NCBI GenBank assembly: GCA_043764895.1
Contig: JAYUJY010000276.1
Location: 1-11,085, forward strand
DNA length: 11,085 bases
Direction of reading: 5' to 3'
DNA from: JAAFJU01 sp043764895
GTDB lineage: Bacteria > Cyanobacteriota > Cyanobacteriia > Leptolyngbyales > Leptolyngbyaceae
Shown here: positions 6,477 through 11,085 of the stretch, piece after piece
How positions within the stretch are numbered: position 1 is the stretch's first letter
How the letters are laid out: the number at the start of each line of letters is the position of its first letter
Notes under the pieces: model-generated
The model's database searches: none
Told to the model about the DNA's origin: nothing
Seen by the model: only the letters and a program-made list of their open reading frames with translations
Made by a program: the position numbers and the translations under genes

Positions 6477-7886
6477 ATGGTGCAGTGCTTTTTTCATGGC
6501 ACAGGTCAGACTAGCGATGGGGTCTGTGTTGAAATTCGCATGGGAGACTATCGGGTTCTGCTGGATTGTGGTTTGCGGAACCCGGATTTGTTGCTGACCT
6601 TAGATGCGCCTGATCTCTTCTTCTGTAGTCATGCCCATACCGATCATAGCCGATCGATTTGGGCGCTTCATCAGCAGTTTCCAGATCTCCCGTGCTATGC
6701 CAGCGACGTTACCATCGCGCTCTTGCAGCAAGACCTGCCGCCGAATCGTCTAAAGCCTTTTCCCTGGGATACCCCGATCGAGCTACTGCCAAATTTGAAA
6801 GTGCAGTTTTTTCCGGCGGGACATTTGCCCGGTGCGGCCATTATCGGGCTGACCTATAGCGCACCCGAAAGTCCCGAAAGTCGGCCCGAACGGCTGCTGT
6901 ATTGCATTGATGTGTGTCTAGCCAATACCCGGCTGGCGGAGGGGTTGAATCTGGCAGAGTTGCGCGAATTTTCGCCGGATGTGTTGATTATTGAGGGCAC
7001 CTACGGCGTCGATCGACATCCCCCGCGTCGTCAGCTCGAAAACCAGCTCATGGAACTGCTCGATCGCACCTTAGAATCAGGACGATCGGTCGTCATGCCC
7101 GTACCAAAACTGGGGTTGGCGCAGGAAGTCTTGATGCTCTTACGGAGCCATCATCTGTTTTCAGGACGGAAGCTGGTAGTGGAAATCGATGATGCGATCG
7201 CGGAGGTCTGTACTCACTATGAGACGTTGGTTCCGTCGTTCCCGCTAGCGATTCAAAACTTCGCCCGTTATCAATCGCTTTTTTTAGACCTCGTTGTTCG
7301 TCCCTACATTCGCCGATCGAATCTAGAACCCGCCCCATTTGCGAATCCACTTGAACCGCGTATTGTGTTGACGAGTACGATCGATCGTCTGAGTGAGATT
7401 TGTGCAACCGGGAACTGGACGACCTTTTTACCGCACTACCGCAACGGCGACCTCAGCACGCTTAATCCCGATCATGCCGAAATCTACCTGCTTCCCGACC
7501 ACTGCGACGGCTCCACGCTCCCCCAAATCATCCACACCCTACGTCCCCAGCACCTCCTCCTCACCCACGCTCCCTTAGAACAGCTCACAGCCCTCGCGGC
7601 CCTCGACGAACTCACCAGCCGCTATAAACTCCACATTCCGACCTCCGGCCATCTCCTCGACCTGCCGATCGCCGATGCCTTCTACCAACCTGCCCCGCCG
7701 GAGACCCGCTACGACGGCGAACTCGTCCAAACTCAAACCGAAGTCCTGCTGTCCCTCCCGATCGAAATCCAAGACGATCCCCGATGGAAAGCCTTTGCGG
7801 ACACGGGACTCATTGACGCCCAATGGCAAAACGGCACGCTGATTATTCGGGGCATCTCTCAACGGGAATGGCTGAACCGGGACTAG
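6477..7886 (+). CDS. Metallo-beta-lactamase fold protein, beta-CASP family (putative nuclease)
   Basis: This 469-residue protein opens with a metallo-beta-lactamase domain. The metal site includes HAHTDH (52-57), His116 in PAGHLPG and Asp145 in YCIDV. It continues with a beta-CASP cap: Glu173 in IIEGTYG fits motif A, His342 in LPDHCDG motif B and His364 in LLTHAPL motif C. MPVPKLGLAQEVLMLL (207-222) matches the segment that is usually xGRAQELL. Proteins with this layout are RNases or RNA 5'-exonucleases of the CPSF73/RNase J superfamily, so an RNA- or DNA-processing hydrolase is inferred. It is not RNase J itself: the C-terminus (about 400-469) is short and different. The start at 6477 gives the family N-terminus but has only a weak ribosome site. 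Confidence 0.88.
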   Translation: MVQCFFHGTGQTSDGVCVEIRMGDYRVLLDCGLRNPDLLLTLDAPDLFFCSHAHTDHSRSIWALHQQFPDLPCYASDVTIALLQQDLPPNRLKPFPWDTPIELLPNLKVQFFPAGHLPGAAIIGLTYSAPESPESRPERLLYCIDVCLANTRLAEGLNLAELREFSPDVLIIEGTYGVDRHPPRRQLENQLMELLDRTLESGRSVVMPVPKLGLAQEVLMLLRSHHLFSGRKLVVEIDDAIAEVCTHYETLVPSFPLAIQNFARYQSLFLDLVVRPYIRRSNLEPAPFANPLEPRIVLTSTIDRLSEICATGNWTTFLPHYRNGDLSTLNPDHAEIYLLPDHCDGSTLPQIIHTLRPQHLLLTHAPLEQLTALAALDELTSRYKLHIPTSGHLLDLPIADAFYQPAPPETRYDGELVQTQTEVLLSLPIEIQDDPRWKAFADTGLIDAQWQNGTLIIRGISQREWLNRD

Positions 7887-7934
7887 TTCATGACTAATCT
7901 ACGGAACGAGAATTTTATAGGACTTTGCTTCTGA

Positions 7935-7974
7935 TATAGTATGTAGTGCGAATAGTTAAAGAATTGTAAAGGAG
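7935..7974 (+). promoter_or_regulatory. Probable -10 box and strong ribosome site of the peroxiredoxin gene
   Basis: TATAGT (7935-7940) is a good -10 box, with no clear -35 at the usual spacing. AAGGAG (7969-7974) lies 9 bases ahead of the ATG at 7984 and fixes the start. The 97-base gap after the preceding gene and this -10 suggest the peroxiredoxin has its own promoter. Confidence 0.5.
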
Positions 7975-7983
7975 AAATCTTGC

Positions 7984-8577
7984 ATGTCTGAATGCCTCCG
8001 GGTGGGTCAAGCGGCTCCCGACTTTACCGCAACGGCTGTTGTGGATCAAGAATTTAAAGACGTCAAACTGTCGGGTTATCGCGGCAAGTACGTGGTCCTG
8101 TTTTTCTATCCGTTGGACTTCACCTTTGTATGTCCCACCGAAATCACGGCCTTCAGCGATCGTCATGCTGAATTCAAAGCCTTGAACACCGAAATCCTCG
8201 GCGTCTCGGTCGATAGCCAGTTTTCGCACCTCGCTTGGATCCAAACCGATCGTAAAAGCGGCGGAATTGGTGACATTAACTATCCATTGGTTGCCGATCT
8301 CAAGAAAGAAATCAGCACGGCTTACAACGTTCTCGACCCGGATGCAGGCATTGCCCTTCGCGGATTGTTCGTCATCGATCAAGATGGGGTGATTCAGCAT
8401 TCCACGATTAATAATCTCGGCTTCGGTCGTAGCGTGGATGAAACGTTGCGCGTATTGCAGGCTATCCAACACATCCAAACCCACCCGGATGAAGTGTGTC
8501 CCGCAGGCTGGCAGCCCGGTCAGAAGACGATGAATCCTGACCCGAAAAAGTCTAAGGAATTCTTCGCGGCGGTCTAG
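7984..8577 (+). CDS. Typical 2-Cys peroxiredoxin
   Basis: This 197-residue thiol peroxidase reduces hydrogen peroxide and alkyl hydroperoxides with electrons from thioredoxin-type donors. The peroxidatic Cys50 sits in PLDFTFVCPTE and the resolving Cys172 in DEVCPAGW, the arrangement of typical 2-Cys (Prx1/AhpC-like) enzymes that form head-to-tail dimers and decamers. The sequence closely follows the chloroplast 2-Cys peroxiredoxins (e.g. ALRGLFVIDQDGVIQHSTIN), but has no transit peptide. It has GGIGD (93-97) where overoxidation-sensitive forms have GGLG. The C-terminal YF motif of those forms is FF here (193-194), so its sensitivity to inactivation is open. Start fixed by AAGGAG upstream. A long inverted repeat follows its stop and may terminate the transcript. 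Confidence 0.97.
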   Translation: MSECLRVGQAAPDFTATAVVDQEFKDVKLSGYRGKYVVLFFYPLDFTFVCPTEITAFSDRHAEFKALNTEILGVSVDSQFSHLAWIQTDRKSGGIGDINYPLVADLKKEISTAYNVLDPDAGIALRGLFVIDQDGVIQHSTINNLGFGRSVDETLRVLQAIQHIQTHPDEVCPAGWQPGQKTMNPDPKKSKEFFAAV

Positions 8578-8616
8578 TTGTCTGTGGTTTAAATAACCCA
8601 GCGATTCAACTCTCCT

Positions 8617-8707
8617 CGTTGGGTTTGGGGCACGGCGTGCCATTCCCCTACAGTCTCTTTAACCCGGATCTGTAGGGGAATGGCCATGCCGTGCCCCAAA
8701 CCCAACG
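8617..8707. repeat. Long near-perfect inverted repeat, likely bidirectional terminator / dispersed palindromic element
   Basis: The left arm (8617-8652, 36 bases) and right arm (8671-8707, 37 bases) are reverse complements apart from one extra base and one G-T position near TGGCCATGCC. The loop is 18 bases (8653-8670). It sits between the convergent ends of the peroxiredoxin (8577) and rbgA (8714) genes. On the plus strand ATATTTTATTG follows the stem, so a Rho-independent terminator is plausible. The cores GGGGCACGGCGTGCC and GGCCATGCCGTGCCCC resemble a palindromic sequence I remember as dispersed in cyanobacterial genomes. There is no transposase. Confidence 0.85.
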
Positions 8708-8713
8708 GATATT

Positions 8714-9589
8714 TTATTGTGTCAATACGGCACGCTGTGGAATGACTATGGAAGGCGGGAGTTCTAAGGCGATCGCACCCAGTCTACCGATGCGAAAATC
8801 ATTTAAAACCAGATTCGCAGCACGTTCTTTACTGCCTTGATATTTTGAAACGCCTAGCGATTCTAAAAACGTCTCACCTGTGACTTCAGTTGCATTGATT
8901 TCATATAGATTCGTCAACGCACGTTCTTCTCTAAGGTCTTTAATCAAATCAATCAGTCCAGCGGCTACTCGTTGATGATCGTACCCCGCCTGACCAATGT
9001 CATCACACATTGCAAGTTTCATTGCAGAGGTTTGATCGTCCAGTTTATTAGGCAGGACGCCCGGTGCATCTAGCAGCTCGACGGCATCGGAAATCCGCAC
9101 CCACCGAAGCGATCGGGTAACGCCTGCTTTTCGTTCGCTCGCGACCACATGTTTGCCTAGCAGCCGATTAATCAAGGCCGATTTTCCGACATTGGGGAAG
9201 CCGATCATGACACAGCGCACAGCACGCGGGAGCATTCCCCGTTCTTTACGGCGACGGTTGATGGAGATTCCGGCTTGTTTGATGGCTCCGGCGAGTTCTT
9301 TGACGCCTCGACCGCTATGGCCATCGGTAAACTGCGGCGCGGCATCATGTTCCTTGAGCCAGTCGTACCATTGGGACTTGGTGGCATCAGGAATCATATC
9401 CATCCGGTTCATCACCAGCACGCGCCCCTTGCTCCCAATCCAATGCTGGACATTAGGGTGATGGGTGGCCAGCGGAATCCGGGAATCGCGAACTTCGAGG
9501 ATGACATCCACTTTCTTAAGCTGGTTGGTGAGCAACCGCTCCGCTTTTGCAATGTGACCGGGATACCACTGGACGTAGGGAGTAGACAT
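8714..9589 (-). CDS. rbgA: Ribosome biogenesis GTPase RbgA/YlqF
   Basis: RbgA is a circularly permuted GTPase that acts in late assembly of the 50S ribosomal subunit. The 291-residue protein shows the permuted motif order: G4 NRMD (61-64), a G5-like segment near DGHSGRG (89-95), G1 GFPNVGKS (130-137), G2 Thr158 in GVTRS and G3 DAPG (174-177). The N-terminal QWYPGHIAKAERLL (7-20) is the family signature, and a helical C-terminal domain with NDFRIGRLG (263-271) completes normal length. No strong Shine-Dalgarno precedes the ATG at 9589, but the start gives the conserved N-terminus. G4 has Arg in place of the common Lys (NKxD), which is tolerated in this family. It appears to be transcribed alone. 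Confidence 0.95.
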   Translation of the reverse strand: MSTPYVQWYPGHIAKAERLLTNQLKKVDVILEVRDSRIPLATHHPNVQHWIGSKGRVLVMNRMDMIPDATKSQWYDWLKEHDAAPQFTDGHSGRGVKELAGAIKQAGISINRRRKERGMLPRAVRCVMIGFPNVGKSALINRLLGKHVVASERKAGVTRSLRWVRISDAVELLDAPGVLPNKLDDQTSAMKLAMCDDIGQAGYDHQRVAAGLIDLIKDLREERALTNLYEINATEVTGETFLESLGVSKYQGSKERAANLVLNDFRIGRLGAIALELPPSIVIPQRAVLTQ

Positions 9590-9644
9590 GGGAATGCTGG
9601 ATGATAAGCGGCACTACACACTAGCAGATTTTAGAGCGCACAGG

Positions 9645-9672
9645 TTTTTGTGATCTGTTTTTTGTGATCTGT
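9645..9672. repeat. Perfect 14-base tandem duplication
   Basis: TTTTTGTGATCTGT occurs twice in immediate succession (9645-9658 and 9659-9672) in the 177-base region between the divergent rbgA and DUF1350 genes. It could be a recent duplication or a paired binding site about 1.3 helical turns apart. Confidence 0.85.
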
Positions 9673-9684
9673 ACAGCCGACGCA

Positions 9685-9713
9685 TTGACAGAAAAGTACC
9701 CACGCGGGTAATG
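9685..9713 (+). promoter_or_regulatory. Candidate promoter of the DUF1350 gene with overlapping inverted repeat
   Basis: TTGACA (9685-9690) is a perfect -35 box. At 17 bases the -10 position reads GTAATG (9708-9713), a poor match. The inverted repeat TACCC-ACGC-GGGTA (9697-9710) lies between and over the -10, where a bound protein could modulate transcription. The start codon is about 55 bases downstream. Confidence 0.4.
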
Positions 9714-9766
9714 GTGACTGACGAAATCTTCGAGCAGACTGTTTGGTTGTGATGTAGCCAGAATTT

Positions 9767-10765
9767 ATGAACGACTTTCAATTTTCATCGGTGTCCGTTG
9801 CGAATCAGGTTCAATCCCGATCGATGCAATTTAAGCGCATCTCTTCGAGTTGGGTGGCGCTCCATCCTCGACCCAAAGGCGTGATTCAATTTGTGGGCGG
9901 GGCTTTTTATGGCACTAGGCCAACGTGGCACTATCGATATTTTCTCAGTGCGCTGTTTGATGCGGGTTATACGATTATTGCGCTGCCGTTTCGCTTTACG
10001 TTTCACCACTGGACTGTGGCCCTAGATTTGCTAGAGGAGCACTATCGGGTGCGCCAAGCTATTTTGAATTCGTTGCCGCACGAGTCAAGCCGATCGGGCG
10101 ATTATGCATTTTATGCGGATGCGGCTCACTACACTTGGGTGGGCCATAGTTTAGGCTGTAAGTATGTGATTTTGCTAGAAATCTTAAATGACGGCTGGGC
10201 TAAATTTAGTGAGCAAGCCGCAGCCCTGGGCCTTGAAAAATCGCAGTTAGACACCATCCAATCTCATCTGATGCGGGTTGCTCAGGTGCGCGATCGACTT
10301 AATGAAAATAGTCAGAGTGTCGACGGGTGGAGTGGCTCGATCGAGTCTGAGCGACCTTCGATTCATAATCAAGCTGCAATTTTAATCGCTCCCGTCATTG
10401 CCGATTTGGCCGCCGCAATTCCGCTCCGATCGCTTCAGCGAGGTTGCGAGTTGATGGGTCTAAAGATAGTTCCTACCGTGGAGCAGACCTATGATTTGAT
10501 TAACCATAGCCAGTCGTTCAATTTGCTACAAGTTCTCCAATTCCAGCAGGATGGTGTCGCTAAGCCAACGTGCGATCGGCTAGTGCCGAGTCTGAAGTCG
10601 CCTAGGGGCAAAGTGCTTTCCACCCTTGCGATCGTAGGCAAGCACCTTGAACCCGTTGGACTACAAATCGGTCCGTATGTCGCGGATTTTAACCCACTTG
10701 ATAAATTCATCGCCCCTCGGCAAAGTCGCCAACTAGAAGCGATCGTGCTTAAGATGTTGTTGTAA
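9767..10765 (+). CDS. DUF1350 family protein, alpha/beta-hydrolase-like
   Basis: This 332-residue protein belongs to the DUF1350 family shared by cyanobacteria and plants. The conserved opening is GVIQFVGGAFYGTRPTWHYR (38-57), followed by LFDAGYTIIALPF (63-75). The nucleophile elbow GHSLG (126-130, Ser128) marks an alpha/beta-hydrolase fold; a later catalytic acid and histidine are not obvious. The region about 145-220 is a less conserved insertion. The biochemical function is unknown. The start is uncertain: the ATG at 9824 would begin MQFKRISSSWVALHP, closer to how related proteins begin, while the ATG at 9767 adds 19 residues rich in Ser, Gln and Val. Neither has a strong ribosome site. 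No signal peptide is evident. Confidence 0.85.
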   Translation: MNDFQFSSVSVANQVQSRSMQFKRISSSWVALHPRPKGVIQFVGGAFYGTRPTWHYRYFLSALFDAGYTIIALPFRFTFHHWTVALDLLEEHYRVRQAILNSLPHESSRSGDYAFYADAAHYTWVGHSLGCKYVILLEILNDGWAKFSEQAAALGLEKSQLDTIQSHLMRVAQVRDRLNENSQSVDGWSGSIESERPSIHNQAAILIAPVIADLAAAIPLRSLQRGCELMGLKIVPTVEQTYDLINHSQSFNLLQVLQFQQDGVAKPTCDRLVPSLKSPRGKVLSTLAIVGKHLEPVGLQIGPYVADFNPLDKFIAPRQSRQLEAIVLKMLL

Positions 10766-10792
10766 GGATTAGGGGTGAGCTTGTGTGGAGTG

Positions 10793-10830
10793 TTGTCATT
10801 AGTCTGATGGGTGATACGATAATTTTATCG
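10793..10830 (+). promoter_or_regulatory. Candidate promoter with palindromic -10 region
   Basis: TTGTCA (10793-10798) and GATAAT (10818-10823) are each 5 of 6 to consensus but 19 bases apart, longer than usual. The -10 lies inside the palindrome CGATAA-TT-TTATCG (10817-10830). This would drive the short DUF6883-like frame that begins 66 bases further on. Confidence 0.35.
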
Positions 10831-10895
10831 GGTAAACTTAGGGAGAACTCAGCAAACGATTCGATAACAGTTATGGCATCAAGCGCTCAATACCT

Positions 10896-11075
10896 ATGAT
10901 GATTCCATACGCAGAGAATGCGATCGTTGATCGGCGCAAACTTGAAAACTACTGTCTCGACCTTGACCATGATGATGGCAAACATAAAGTGGGTCTATGG
11001 ACTAGAGTATGCAAGCTTATGATTAAAGATGCCAACAGATCAGGCAACGCAACGCAAAATTGTCGAAGTTTCTAA
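10896..11075 (+). pseudogene. Short DUF6883-like reading frame, probably truncated or frameshifted
   Basis: The 59-codon frame begins MMIPYAENAIVDRRKLENYC and continues LDLDHDDGKHK. This resembles the N-terminal half of DUF6883 proteins (a PNAE.A..D..KL..YCL....GKHKARVF type pattern, recalled from memory), small bacterial proteins of about 100 residues with no established function. After GKHK the resemblance fades (VGLWTRVCKLMIKDANR) and the frame ends at TAA, well short of full length, which suggests a frameshift or decay. ATG occurs twice at the start (10896 and 10899), with no good ribosome site. An overlapping frame, from ATG 11029, is open to the window end. An intact but divergent small protein is the alternative. 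Confidence 0.45.
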
Positions 11076-11085
11076 ACCCATATCC
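11029..11085 (+). CDS. Possible start of another gene, cut by the window end
   Basis: From ATG 11029 a second frame is open to the last base (MPTDQATQRKIVEVSKPIS), overlapping the end of the DUF6883-like frame by 47 bases. Its composition is protein-like. It could be a new gene or the continuation of the broken one in another frame. With 19 codons, no family can be given. Confidence 0.3.
   Translation, partial: MPTDQATQRKIVEVSKPIS

Noticed and set aside
7881..7897. A short inverted repeat (TAGT-TCATG-ACTA) at the beta-CASP stop codon as a terminator
   Set aside because: The stem is only four base pairs and no T tract follows.
7915..8643. A 242-codon open frame on the minus strand, longer than the peroxiredoxin gene it lies opposite
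   Set aside because: The peroxiredoxin is unmistakable and fills nearly all of it. The antisense frame shows no recognisable family and is explained by codon bias of the real gene.

Overview
The window is cyanobacterial chromosome. The palindromic octamer GCGATCGC (HIP1) occurs perfectly at least seven times in 11 kb, against roughly 0.2 expected by chance, and CGATCG-type variants are everywhere. The gene content agrees: a chloroplast-type 2-Cys peroxiredoxin, a DUF1350 protein of the cyanobacterial/plant type, and a 40-residue membrane protein that I tentatively read as the NDH-1 subunit NdhP. I cannot name the species. No rRNA, tRNA, CRISPR array, transposase or phage gene was seen.

Left part (1-3536). 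After a possible 3' end of a rightward gene (1-45), a three-gene leftward operon occupies 182-3536. In transcription order it holds a circularly permuted type 2 ATP-grasp protein, an alpha-E (DUF403) helical protein and a transglutaminase-like cysteine peptidase. This conserved trio has been predicted from comparative genomics to make or modify a peptide, but its product is unknown. It is the most interesting functional unit here.

Middle (3537-7886). A 253-base divergent region leads into a rightward SGNH/GDSL hydrolase and plsY (acyl-phosphate:glycerol-3-phosphate acyltransferase, the first acylation of phospholipid synthesis). plsY meets, tail to tail with one base between stop codons, a leftward 3-methyladenine DNA glycosylase. 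A second divergent region then carries the 40-codon ndhP-like gene, followed by a beta-CASP metallo-beta-lactamase protein (putative nuclease).

Right part (7887-11085). The 2-Cys peroxiredoxin (rightward) and the circularly permuted GTPase RbgA/YlqF (leftward, ribosome assembly) converge on a long near-perfect inverted repeat that could act as a two-way terminator and looks like a dispersed repeat. Then come a DUF1350 alpha/beta-hydrolase-like gene and a gene-poor end. That end holds a short reading frame resembling the N-terminus of DUF6883 proteins, probably truncated or frameshifted, with an overlapping frame running off the window.

Apart from the ATP-grasp/alpha-E/transglutaminase operon, the genes are mostly housekeeping functions (lipid synthesis, DNA repair, redox, ribosome assembly) in separate short transcription units.
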